From Sipunculus nudus (lineage: Eukaryota; Annelida; Sipuncula; Golfingiida; Sipunculidae): a DNA stretch of 64,000 nucleotides. The stretch lies in contig CM049317.1 in NCBI GenBank assembly GCA_026874595.1, positions 23,357,401 through 23,421,400 of the forward strand, written 5' to 3'. The position numbers and the translations under genes were made by a program. Shown here piece after piece: positions 37,372-48,565 of this stretch (position 1 is the first letter of the stretch; the number at the start of each line of letters is the position of its first letter). The notes below the pieces were generated by a model. The model searched no databases and was not told the DNA's origin. It saw nothing but the letters and a program-made list of their open reading frames with translations.

Positions 37372-38687
37372 TCAATGGTCCTCTTCCTCCAGGCCGTCTG
37401 TCTCCTGTATGATGATTCTAGGAATAGGCAGCACCTTTCTGGTGTCACTCTCGTCTACCTGTACATGTGTCCTGATGTAGTCCTTCACAATACTCCAGCC
37501 GTCCTCCATGAGCCACCTGTACAACTCAGAAGGGAGTCTGTAACCTGAGGGGTAGAGCGGCGTCAGCACTGTCTCAGCGGACGGCAGGGGAACACGGAAC
37601 TCAGTCACGTGACTCCTGCCCCCGTTGTCTGCAGCGTCACTGAAACGTCTAGTCATTATGACGTCACACATTGACTCGTGTCTGGTCACGTGCAGGCATC
37701 TGGTGGTGTTTAATGATACTTGCGTCGTCTCCCAGTATGTAGCTGACACCCGGCCCTTTGTGTTGATAAAGTTCAGCATGTCGCTCGATGTCATACAAGT
37801 GATCAAATGATGGTTGTCTTGATCTATGAGTAACTGTTGTAACGGTATAATTGAATAAAATGTAATATATTTAAAGCTAATATAACGTATGGCTGGATGA
37901 TCTATCAGGTCTGACACACTTTTGTTTTTATGACCATAGTATTCATACACTACTTGTACATCTGTAACACCGTAGCGCGCCATCACCCACAAGAACAAGC
38001 CGATGAGGTCCGTGTTCCTGAGTAACCCTCCATACGGCTTGGTGATTAACACAATACGTCGTACAGGTGACTCCGCCAGGCGGCGCTCCAGGTAACACTT
38101 AAGACAGGACAGGAGATGTTGGTCACCGAAACCTGCTCTGACGAACTCCCACATAAAACGTGAGGCCACTTTACTCTTCAGGGCTATCAGGGTTACACAA
38201 CACAATGGCAAATTGTGTCTATAGTAAAGGTGTCTATCTGTTCTATCTACATCCATGTAGACATAGAGTACGCCCTGCTCCTCCTGAGTCGTCATGACTC
38301 TATCACAGTATCTGTTCATTCTGTCCGCGTCCTCCTTGTGCTGCTTCAGCTGCTGCTCACTGCTCTCTCCTGCTGCGTTGTTCTCCAGCAAATCACATAT
38401 TCTACACTCATCATACCAGTACAGGCGTTCATCGTCGTCACCCAACACCCTGATGTTGACAGATTCCATCACTTCCTTAAATAATTCTTCATCAACTGAA
38501 CATTTCATTTCTCGTTCACATGTTTTATTATATACATACAAACTGAATTTGAGATTAATATCAGGAAGATATGTCCATTCCATTTTACAGTAATTTCCAT
38601 TAACTGCCGTGAATTTCATCTTGTCAGACAGGAACCGTTTGATGTGATTCTTCAGTGCTGTCTGCACTACTGACAAACAATCCGTAT
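37372..38687 (-). CDS. Transposase-derived gene copy B, exon 2 (DDE-like core), intact
   Basis: Open throughout: 438 codons plus two bases, ending TDGLEEEDH. Marks in order (with plus positions): CRICDLLEN; a charged EQQLKQHKEDADRMNRYCD segment; VLYVYMDVD (first acidic site, about 38250); FMWEFVRAGFG; SCLKCYLERR; TKPYGGLLRN (about 38020-38042); and GHKNKSVSDLIDHP. In related metazoan transposase-like proteins, the TKPYGG place holds an SDNCxGQN box with the second catalytic Asp. Here that Asp is missing, so strand transfer activity is unlikely. The last ~145 residues (DMLNFINTKG to EEEDH) are not recognised. The acceptor TTCTTGTAG precedes 38687 and is in phase with the donor at 41209; a second in-phase acceptor (GTATACAG) lies about 27 bp further upstream. 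Joined to exon 1 the protein would have about 1013 residues. Confidence 0.65.
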
Positions 38688-38739
38688 CTACAAGAAAACC
38701 ATAACCTGTCGCTGTATACAAATGATTATCTCGAATATA

Positions 38740-38802
38740 TATATATATATATATATTGCACAATATTTGATACGTAATTTGTTATAAACAGACATCCACT
38801 CC

Positions 38803-38874
<72 letters not shown>

Positions 38875-38875
38875 A
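38740..38875. repeat. Two (TA)n arrays upstream of exon 2, copy B
   Basis: Counterparts of 13056-13186 with different lengths; here they break the Ile-Tyr frame. This fits an intron rather than coding sequence. Confidence 0.8.
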
Positions 38876-39082
38876 CATTAAGGTTGGAGGGTATATTTAC
38901 ACCGCCGTCTCTTTGACCGTTTAACGCCATGTGTCTGTTTCTCTGAGGATAATATGATTTGGTTAATGATGGACTTGAATAAATAAGTATAGCTATAAGC
39001 ATATAAAAACAACTTTCGGTTCGTTCCGTGTTGTTTAGCCTATACCTGAAATAAATATCATATGTATATATTTAAATACTTG

Positions 39083-39095
39083 TATATATATATAT

Positions 39096-39160
<65 letters not shown>
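39083..39160. repeat. (TA)n microsatellite in the predicted intron
   Basis: Counterpart of 13398-13430, more than twice as long. Confidence 0.8.
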
Positions 39161-39162
<2 letters not shown>

Positions 39163-39557
39163 TATGAAAAAAATAGAACACTTCCCTGAAAATTTAAGAG
39201 TTTAAAAATAAAAAAGACAACGAAAAACACATATCTATATGAAAAATTGAAAATATCAATGACACTTCATATATCTGTATAACAGAAATATTGAATTAGA
39301 ATTTTATTTTGAAGAAATTAAAAACCCAAGTACTCATGGATATAGAAATTAAGCAGTGGTCCGCATCCCTCCTCCATCGTGCTCACGCAAAGCATGGATT
39401 TTTTTATTATGAATTCCACAAAATTACGTATATAAGAAGCAAAAACGAAGTACACGAGCCGGTTTTGCACCAAACGTTCGAAATCTTCCTGGGACGCTAA
39501 AAATCCTCAGACCCCGACCAAACCGACAAACGAAACGCTCAAACAGGCGCCTTTAAC

Positions 39558-39575
39558 AGCCGTCGTCAGACGGCT
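39558..39575. repeat. Perfect short hairpin, copy B
   Basis: Identical to the 13828-13845 hairpin within the highly conserved intron segment. Confidence 0.6.
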
Positions 39576-39963
39576 GATACCTTAACCCCCTGCCACCCCT
39601 CCGCTCGCTCCAAATCCTGGACACGATATTATATCTTCTCATTTTAGGTACTCTTCCTCTTATATTGTTTGCTTAATCAAAGAAAATTAATGTCTTAATG
39701 AAAAATCACAAACATTGCATGAATGCCGTGTAGTTCTTAGAGTACAGGACAGATGTCGCTCACGGTTGACCTGTTACATGATTTTGTAAATAAAACGAGT
39801 TTACTTTCGTGTTACAAACACTAAATCACTTGTACAACCTGTTGTAAACATTGAGTCGCGCGATAAGTACCAGACGGGGATACTTCTAATTTCTGCATTG
39901 TATACTTTAAGTCGACACCTGGGTTTTTAGTAAGTTGTTCTGTATATATGATGGTAAAGGTAC

Positions 39964-39965
39964 CC

Positions 39966-39992
<27 letters not shown>
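39964..39992 (+). repeat. Poly-G tract
   Basis: Nearly 30 consecutive G bases; the counterpart in copy A (14212-14227) is about half as long. Confidence 0.85.
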
Positions 39993-39996
<4 letters not shown>

Positions 39997-41209
39997 CCCA
40001 ATTATTATATACCTGACGGCATATTAAAATTACCAATATATTAGTGGTATGAATCGGTCGTAAAATCATCAACAATTAATGAAAGATAAAAAAATCTGAT
40101 GATCCATTATAAATCCATTATTTTATGTACCATCCATATAACAGTGGAATCTGAATATAGAATTATGCCTAAATATTAACCTTGTAAATTTAGTCCATCT
40201 TGTACGTCTCGCTGAAAGGTAAAGGTGATTTTTTACTTATTTGTTGCACAAGAATTAATTAAAATGCTATTCAGTGTTTAACGGCTCGTCTTTCTTATCT
40301 CATATTTTATCGGAATATTGTAGTTTTTTTTATTGGATGTCCATACGTCATGGTGTGTGATCGATTATGCAAAAATGCCATCGATTTAATCGATTTGGAA
40401 AGAACACGACCAATCATCGATTTGATCGATTTGGGAAGAACACGACCAATTATCGATTTAATTGATTAACTGGCACATTACAATATATTTTCGTTCTTGC
40501 GTTGCGACTGGGTCGTGGTACATCGGACAAGTTTTCCATGGACCGAGTCGACATGGGACGGATTTACTTGATTCGTTTCTAAAAGATGGGTACTGTGTAA
40601 CCTTTGGCGCAATTCTGGTAACCTAGAATGAGTTTGTTTTCGAACTGTAAAAGACCTGGAAATTTAGATTAATTTAATATAATCAACTGCATCATTGTCT
40701 ATCATTATCTTGCTTCATATAATCCCTAATAGTAAACAACAATTTATTTTAATTATTTATTTTTCATTTTTATGGTTGAAATGAAAAATACCCAATGGCG
40801 ACTGCATGGTGTCATTTGAAATACAATTTTGGCCATCCATGGAAGATCCATAAATGATCAGTAATTGCAAGGTAATCCCCTGTAACTCATTAACTATAAG
40901 AGTTAAAAGGTTTAACTTTACGCAATGCTTTGAAACTGGTCTGAGTTACAACTGAAATGTCAAAATTTAAAAAAAATATTGAGCGCTTCAAAAGTAATTG
41001 CGTTCAAAAACTATTATTTCGAGTAATTTGATCATGACGATAAAGATCACGCTATAGAATTTTTAATTCTGATATATCAGTTATGATAATCTGTGTAAAT
41101 CACCATTTTGATTAAGTGCGATATTTAAAACAGCATTTACTTCTATTGATTTAAGGAGTGTATCTAATTAATTGTTATATCAGAAACAAAATCGTGTAGA
41201 TGTAATTAC

Positions 41210-42935
41210 CGTCTCCTTCCTGTTGGTTTTCCTGTGTTACTGTGCTGATGACGTCCCTGCAGGTTTGACCGTCTCCTTCCTGTTGGCATTTCTTTGTTAC
41301 TTTGCTAATGGTGTTTCTGCAGGTTTTGAAGTACTTCTCGAAGGTTTCTCTGCACACTCTGCGTCGTTTGTTATTTTGATAAGGCAGGTAGTATTCATTA
41401 CTAAGCTGTCTCTTACCTTTACCCTTACGTAGAGGAGGAGAACTTTTAATATATGTTCGGATCGTCTGTTCCTTCCTCACCTGTGACATTCCTCGAATGT
41501 CCTTATATAGACCTATATCAGCCTCATCCAGGTAGTCACAATACTGACAGCGTGTCTTCTGTTTCTTAGTTGTCCTTGATTTTGATAAGCAACTGATATC
41601 TTGTTTGAGCTGTTCTCCAGTTAATGGCATGAATTCTGGAGCAGATATGTCCCGTTCATCAGTGTTAAAGCTCGCAGCTTCTTGTGAGGAGTCGGCAATA
41701 TCGCCACTTGTACCATCGTACAGGATCTCGGCTGTTGGTGGAGTGTTATAGTCATTGATCAGAGCGAATTGGTTTTCTGAAGCATCTGGGGTGACCCCAG
41801 TAACCGTAGAAGTCCGACCAACCGTTGTCGAGTTGTTTATCTCATCTGTTTGGTAACTACTGTCGACTTGTGTCGCCGAAGCAAGTGATAACAACGCAGC
41901 AACTGACTGTTGTTCACTCAGGCTCTGCGTCAGCGTTCCATCACTCGTGGACTCTCTAGCTGAGGTACACGTTAAACTCGTACCTGAATAAACCTGGGGC
42001 AACTGAGCAGAGAGAGTATCCGAATGTGATGCCATCGCTCTGTTGGTTTCGGAATATGTCATATTTTCTGCCAATGACCCATTCTCTTTTTGAGCAGATA
42101 AACTGGTGTTTTGTTCCAATGATGTTATCTGAGAAGATACCTGATCAGCTGTTTCTTGCTGCGGAAGACTGGGTCTTTTGGTGGTATTTGGAGAATTCCC
42201 TGTCATTGGTAAATTTGTGAATGATTCGCCAGTCAGCAGTACCACATTGTAATTTGGCAGCACATTTTCCGTGGTTGTTGCACAGAGATTCTGGGCTACG
42301 CCCATCTGTCTTACTGGTGGAATGCTCGTGATCATCAATGACTGGGCAACACTGTCTGAAACATTGGCCGCCTGAATTGAACTCGAAGTTGTAATACGTG
42401 TCAAAGTCTGTGACTGATTTGTGTTATCTCTTGCAGTATGGGATGTTGTCGTACACAATGGTGTATTTATTTCTGTAGCATTTATATTACTGACGTGTTG
42501 GTTAGGGTTTAACTGGTCATCCCCAGCGTTGTAACCATGTTGGTTGAGTTCTGGAATACTACAAGCTGATACTTTTGCGCCATAAGCATGTAATTTTGCT
42601 CCCAATGCAAAAAAGAATGCATAGATCTCATCCGTCTCAAGGTTCACAGGGATCCACGAAAATGTTCCTGGGTTTTCTTTCCTCAATTCCAGTATTTTTC
42701 CTTGTAGAAACAAAGCTAAGTCTTCATGTTCCTTACTGTTCAATATATCTTGGTTCAGTAACTTACATAGGTCTTGCAAAATTGATGGTAGGTGTTTGGT
42801 TCCACGATAAACATTTATGTTTTCTTTTAGAATTTTGCCTGCAGGTTGTTTTTCTGCTTCTCGTATAACTTGCAGCATTCTCACCTTTACGATTCCAATA
42901 TCGTCGTCTGGAATTTCATACCCTGCCATATTCAA
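41210..42935 (-). CDS. Transposase-derived gene copy B, exon 1
   Basis: 575 codons plus one base before the donor GACG|GTAATT, the same phase as copy A. The architecture matches copy A. There is an N-terminal domain (GYEIPDDDIGIVK; YRGTKHLPSIL; FSWIP) and a long Ser/Thr/Asn/Gln linker. A C-terminal CxxC region follows (RCQYCDYLDE; IRGMSQVRKEQTI; KGKGKRQ; YYLPYQNNK-x4-VCRETF), then two short repeats each ending in a GDG. The N-terminal domain shares roughly 60% of residues with copy A, the linker is barely alignable, and the Cys/basic region is strongly conserved. The start is either Met1 or Met3 (MNMAGYEIP). Upstream sequence is unrelated to that of copy A, so the two copies probably have different promoters. 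It could be a separate gene if the predicted splice is wrong. Confidence 0.65.
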
Positions 42936-43254
42936 TCAAATGAAATTTCGTCATGTAAAATAACCCTTCCACATATTATTTTTTTTTCTATAACATTTTG
43001 AATGAAGGCACCAATGGGCAACTCCAAAAATAAACAAGTGTCTTTCACATTTTCCTGTCCTTTGTTTGGTCATTTGCCTGGTTTATTTAAATCTGTAATG
43101 AAAATAAACATTATAATATTAACCATCCAGACGGTATTGTGACGGGCTATTTTTTATATAATCTAGAATTAAATATAATACAATGAATATATACAGTAAA
43201 AATACACAGTAAATATATACAGTATGCATACTCAGAAAACAGATTCGTTAAATA

Positions 43255-43690
43255 TGTAACCAATTTTATTGGTTAAGCCAATTTAGGTTGTTTTAACCAA
43301 GATATTGTTTATCTTAACCAACGCATTGTTAAAGTACTAACCAAACCAGTTAGTTGTTCTGACCAATTTTATTGGGTAACAGAATAAAAATACTGTGTGT
43401 AGTTTAACCAATATATTTGGTCAATTGATAACCAAAATACTGATTACCTTAGCACACATATATGACCAATTTGGTTGGTTGAGATGATATTGTTAGATTT
43501 AACCAACACATTGGTTATTTCAACCAAATTGTTGGTTATGTAGTAACCAACCGCATTGTCATTTTGACCAATTTGTATTGGTCGACCATTTGGTTGCATA
43601 TATTTAACCAGTTTTCTTGGTTGAGTTAAAAATTGGTTGATTTTTATCAACTAATCGGTCAAGCACTGACCAAACCGATTGGTCACAAAC
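43255..43690. repeat. Array of AACCAAT/ATTGGTT imperfect palindromes, left block
   Basis: AACCAA, GACCAA and their complements TTGGTT and TTGGTC alternate about every 10-30 bp. Many pair as ACCAAT-n(2-6)-ATTGGT units, so each can fold and each carries a CCAAT word on both strands. It begins about 320 bp upstream of exon 1 of copy B and is absent upstream of copy A. Confidence 0.85.
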
Positions 43691-43935
43691 GGCTCCAAAT
43701 CAGTTACAAGTAATGCAAACTTTACTGGCTGAAGGGCAAAACGTCTGACACGTATGCGAGCGGTCACAAGTTTGATTCCAAAATCGTGCTGGATTTGTTT
43801 CCCCCCTGAAACCCACACCAAAGCATCTCGAAACTGAAGAACGACTTATAATAAGACTTCCAATCAATCTGGAGAATAAAACAACTGAAAAGGGGACTGA
43901 AAGTAGCAGTTCACACATAAATGTGTCCACTGGTC
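43690..43935 (+). mobile_element. tRNA-like SINE inserted in the palindrome array
   Basis: Interrupts the array with unrelated sequence. A tRNA-like head is suggested by TGGCTGAAGGGC and a B-box-like CAAGTTTGATTCC at about 43767-43779. The 3' part is not matched elsewhere in the window. Confidence 0.45.
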
Positions 43936-44175
43936 TGACCAATTTATTATTGGTTCATGTGACCAATTTATTATTTGATTTAACCATTGGTTGAGAATAA
44001 CCAAATTATCTTGGTCAACCTGACCAATTTTGTTGGTTTAAATGATCAATACCTGTTATTTGATTTCAACCAAAATAAATTGATTGTTCTAAACAATAAA
44101 TTGTTTGGACATATTTAGACCAATTAAATTGGTTGGATTTAACCAATTTTTGGTTGATTCAACCAATCTGTTTTT
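43935..44175. repeat. Array of AACCAAT/ATTGGTT imperfect palindromes, right block
   Basis: Continuation of the same motif pattern after the SINE-like insertion, ending TTCAACCAATCTG. Confidence 0.85.
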
Positions 44176-44686
44176 TTAAGTCTAACATCTCGCCTAACGA
44201 CCACCTCGTGCGTCCTTAAAATTGTATGGATGTATGTGAATGTAGGGTTTTAGGTCTGTGTATGTATATAGTTAAGGTTTTTTCTTAAGACTAAATATCT
44301 GTGGGTTTTGTTGATGATTCCTTCCCGGAAAATGCAAGTAAAAAGTTGTGTTACCTTTGTATATTTCATGAGTGTATTTTTTTAACAATAATTTAACTGA
44401 ATTCGGATGAGGACTGGTATTAAAATGCTCAGCCCCACACTGTAAGGTTTGTATTCTGATACAACTGTGTCACATCGGGGTACAGCTGTTTATCATGATA
44501 TATAAATACAGCGACAAAAAAAAGACACTCAATATACCACGCAAACACTTCAAACACAGCACTGCTTTTGACCCATTTGCCGTGAGAGCTATTGGCTTAC
44601 TTGTGGGAAGTTCTACTGTATATAACCACATTATATTTACGCTTATAAGGGATTAGATTTTATTGATCAAATTCATATACAAAAAA

Positions 44687-44691
<5 letters not shown>

Positions 44692-44731
<40 letters not shown>
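44692..44731. repeat. (TA)n microsatellite
   Basis: About 20 TA units, absent from the second duplicate. Confidence 0.85.
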
Positions 44732-44735
<4 letters not shown>

Positions 44736-44826
44736 CATCATGAAGGATCCTAAGGAGGGAAAAGTTAAGAACTTGTAAATAAAATTATCGTGTCATATAT
44801 GTATGTTACATCATAACACAGTATGG

Positions 44827-44839
44827 CAAAATGGCGGCT
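44827..44839 (+). promoter_or_regulatory. YY1-like site CAAAATGGCGGCT (1)
   Basis: Matches the AAnATGGCGGC core of YY1 and is kept exactly in the second duplicate, while flanking bases differ. Confidence 0.35.
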
Positions 44840-47030
44840 GGATGCTCGACCTCTTGGTGTTAAAGGGTATTCTATCCACCAAGGCATTACGGTATTTAAA
44901 GTCTGAAAATCTTAGCTCAAGGTATATTTTGACTGTAGAAACTTAGCACCCCCTTTATGATGACGACAAAAGAGCCTTTATATTTCTTACTCATGATCAA
45001 TAACCTATGGTGCGTTTCTTTTGTCTGCTCACACTGATAATCACGCTTCCTGATAGGCTAACTTGGAACTTTGACGGAAAATCACAGGTTTAGGCAAGAA
45101 TAAATGCAAAAGGGACCAGTCTGTTAAACTGCCCTATATTGATGAACACTCTAAATATTATAACATTTGTACCCCGCAACTTACCTACCTCGCAGGGACC
45201 TACAGCAAAGACCGTCAGAACCGTGTTAAGGACATGTAAAGTATCCTTCTATTTCATGTACATTCATGATCTTTACCTCGTTTTGATATGTATATCATGG
45301 AGGACAGACTAGACGGTTAAACAACTAACGGAGAAAATAAAAATAGATAAAAAATAAAACGGATTTTCCAGATAAATATTAGCTAGTACATAATGAGTCC
45401 GTTCAAAATTACGAAAATAATACATCCTGTTTATATTATATCTGGGTGAAGGTTTCAAGGTCCGTTCAAAATCACGAAAATGCTAAGTGAATACCTGCAT
45501 GGTGAACATTAGTTAAGCCCTGATTGGCTCTGGAGGAGGTCTGTCTTACTTATAATATATCACTTCATCTTTATTTCAAATGTCCGGACCGTGTAAATAT
45601 TTGTTTTACAAAATAAAAAACTTGTGGTATACACGGGTTCTAGAGTTCAATGTCACACCCGCAAATAATGATTAGTGAGCCAATCTCACGGAGACACACA
45701 GAAGGCTAACATAATCACATTAACCCACTTGGGTGAGGGACAGCTGAACAGGAAGAAAGCACCATGTCCTCTAAAAAGACCTCGCCAGAGCAAAAACAAT
45801 CTCTCGTGATTGACTGCACTTTACACGCATGCGCCCACACACAGATAAACTTCCAAAGACACGAATATGTTTTGCCAGTGTTAAACAGGCCTATGTTATA
45901 TGATACAGATGACTCTATGTCACCAAACATGAATATTTTACTATAATATATATATTATATAACAACGAAACAAGGGCAGATGTACAAGTTATATGTGTTG
46001 GTTTATTCACTGTGAAACACTCGCATTTACGCTTTAGGTTCGGATATGAACAATTCATGGTGGAACAAAGTACTAATAGATACTATTGGCCTGTCTTATT
46101 TGTAGGTATATCACTATTGAAAACAATGGAACTTCACAAATCTATATTGATATTTCAGAATTACAGTTTAATATTATTCAAACCTGACCGAGAAAATGTA
46201 AACTTCTTGCTTCACCCGTACGCTAATTTGTTATTTGTAATATTTGTTATTGTTCTTGTACTTTTCCACAACTGATCAGTTAACTAAGTGCTAACCTTTG
46301 ACAGGAATATTATAAATTTTACCTTGAAAATACAGGTTTTCAACCCCAAAGCTTTCTAAAATGAATTTCTAAAAGGTTATTTTCATTGAATTTCATGCAT
46401 AATGAAACCAACCATCTCACTGTCACATGTTGAAATGCAAGGACTACTTGCATTTTTGACTTATATGCCTGTTGAAAAGAGTAATCACTGGAAATATCCA
46501 TTCTTAAAATGTCATGTTTATTTTGCGCTGAAGTATACAATGTTCTGTCAATCAGTTTCTTCCACTGTATGTATATATGTATTTATTGAATTTCTTAAGA
46601 TTAAATTTCTGTGGGTTTCCAATAAAATGCACATCATAGACTCATACTGTTTGTATACAGTCCACTATAGCACGTAACAGCTTGCTAGCTGCGTATCCTG
46701 ATATACAAATACAGAAACTAAAAAAAAGACGCACAGCGTACCACAGAAACACACTGATAACATCGTACGGCCTTTGACCCATTTATGGAGAGCTATTGGC
46801 TTACACGGGGGATATTTCGCCGTGTAATGAACACAGCATTTACGCATACAAGGGATACGATTTTTATTGGAAAAATTCATTTTTTTTGCTAACCAGGAGG
46901 GTCAATAGTCTGAAATATACACAAATTCCAGCTTTATGAATGGATCAAGTGGACGATCAGTGTAAGTAAATAACATATGCATGACCTACATGTATGTGTA
47001 AGACGTATGGTACTTCAATGCACAGTGTGG

Positions 47031-47043
47031 CAAAATGGCGGCT
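47031..47043 (+). promoter_or_regulatory. YY1-like site CAAAATGGCGGCT (2)
   Basis: Exact repeat of the 13-mer at 44827-44839. Confidence 0.35.
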
Positions 47044-47602
47044 TACTGTCCGTCTGCGTTAAATGATTTGTCAATCTATCTCAGAATTATTATTTGAAGT
47101 CTTACTGTAGGTAATATTTAGAATGGAGGGTCTGACCAGCCTCTGCCTTATAACAGCATTTGTAAACTCATTGACGTCTCTCAATAATGAAATGGCGTTT
47201 CCCATGTCCGTCCTTTTACATATATCATAATATAAAGTCTAGGCCAACTTGATATGCTGACGTTTGGTTATAAGAAATAATTTAACAACATAATCTGAAA
47301 ACGAGGAAAGAGACCGGTCTGTTAAATAAACTGACCAGTCATACATCAAAGGACGGCCGACATATTTTGCCCAATGTTTATGAATACTTTGATTATTATA
47401 ACTGCGTACCTCGCATGGATACCAGATCCCGGGGACATGCAGCACAGACCATCCTAACCGTGTCAGTGGCATGCAACGTAACCTACTAGTTCATTAATAT
47501 TCATGAGGTGCCTCGTTTTGATCTGAGGTATATCATAAAGGACAGACTGAAGGCTAGCATTGTTGTCAGTATTATAACCACTAATGTAGTCTAAATATAA
47601 AA

Positions 47603-47612
47603 GGGACTTTCC
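47603..47612. promoter_or_regulatory. Canonical NF-kB-type decamer GGGACTTTCC (3)
   Basis: Directly follows a TATA-like AAATATAAAA and lies in the same CCTCGTTTT...GGACAGACTGAAGGCTA context as the sites at 18491 and 19068. The matching place in the first duplicate (about 45361-45370) reads GGATTTTCC. Confidence 0.4.
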
Positions 47613-48526
47613 AGAGAAACATTGTCAAGAGAAACATTGGACAGGAAAGACCCATCGTGTCCTCCCAAAAAAACTTCTCTTGTGTGGGACTGCACTTTAA
47701 ACGCATGCGCACACACACAAATTCACAGAGACACGAATATGTTTTAAAAGTGTTATGCAGGCCTATGTTACATGGTACAGATGTCAACAAACATGGATAA
47801 TTTTAATAAACTAAAAAACACCGGGATAAATACAAGTTAGATGTTGTGGTTTATTCACTAATAAAAACTCATACACGCTTTAAGACTCAGATATGAAATA
47901 CTCATGCTGAAACAAGGTACGCCTACTACTGTTGCAACTATATGTCTTACATGTTCATATATATCTGATGAAAACAAATGACATTTTATAAACCAATACT
48001 TATATTCAGCCCTTACAGCTTAATGTTATTCAAACTGACTGAAGAAAATGTTAACTTATTTTAACTGATTACCAGTGTTGACTAATGTTGTATGTACTTT
48101 TCAACAAGCATCATTTAGTGCTGACATTCATTTAATGAACCTTTGATAAGAAAAGTATAGGCTTTACCTTGAAGATACAGCTAGGTAATCAACCCTAAAG
48201 CTTTGGAAGACATATTTTTCAGATGATTTCTTTAAGTGTTATTTTAGTTGATCGTCCTGCATATTGAAACCATATTACTGTCACATAGGCCTATATTGAA
48301 ATGCAAACACTACTTGCATTAATAACTTATATGCCTGTTGATAATAGTAATCCCTGGAAATATCCATTCTCAAAATGTCATGTTAGTTTTGCACCGAAGT
48401 ATACAATGTTGTGTCTTCAAGTTTCTTCCTTTTCATTGTTCCGATCTATAAACCTAACATATCTTCTGCTTAGCTAATTGATAATCAATTTGTCTTATTG
48501 GGATATTCCACAATACTATAAGGTGC

Positions 48527-48532
48527 TTTATT
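48527..48532 (-). terminator. PolyA signal of OTU-D
   Basis: AATAAA on the minus strand, 34 bp downstream of the stop codon. Confidence 0.55.
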
Positions 48533-48565
48533 TCCAGTCCACACCTCATTTCTTATAACCTCAAT

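Larger units (their letters stand above)
33537..42940 (-). repeat. Segmental duplication, copy B (9.4 kb)
   Basis: Collinear partner of 8137-17850. It contains the intact two-exon transposase-derived gene, plus a 235-bp segment (34557-34790) missing from copy A. Confidence 0.9.
44455..46640. repeat. Diverged ~2.2 kb tandem duplication, unit 1
   Basis: Collinear with 46670-48440. Shared blocks are a GATATA-AAATACAG start, TTTGACCCATTT-GAGAGCTATTGGCTTAC, CAAAATGGCGGCT, CCTCGTTTTGAT, a GGACAGAC...GG-TA module, CACGAATATGTTTT and GGAAATATCCATTCT. No conserved reading frame is seen. Confidence 0.75.
46670..48440. repeat. Diverged ~2.2 kb tandem duplication, unit 2
   Basis: Partner of 44455-46640, shorter by deletions. 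Contains the third kB-type decamer. It lies between the transposase-derived gene and OTU-D. Confidence 0.75.

Noticed and set aside
43255-44175. CRISPR-like repeat-spacer array
   Set aside because: Repeats are short imperfect palindromes with irregular spacing, in a eukaryotic context with no cas genes.
46012-46275. 87-residue hydrophobic open frame
   Set aside because: Not kept in the tandem duplicate (46670-48440) and no recognisable motif.
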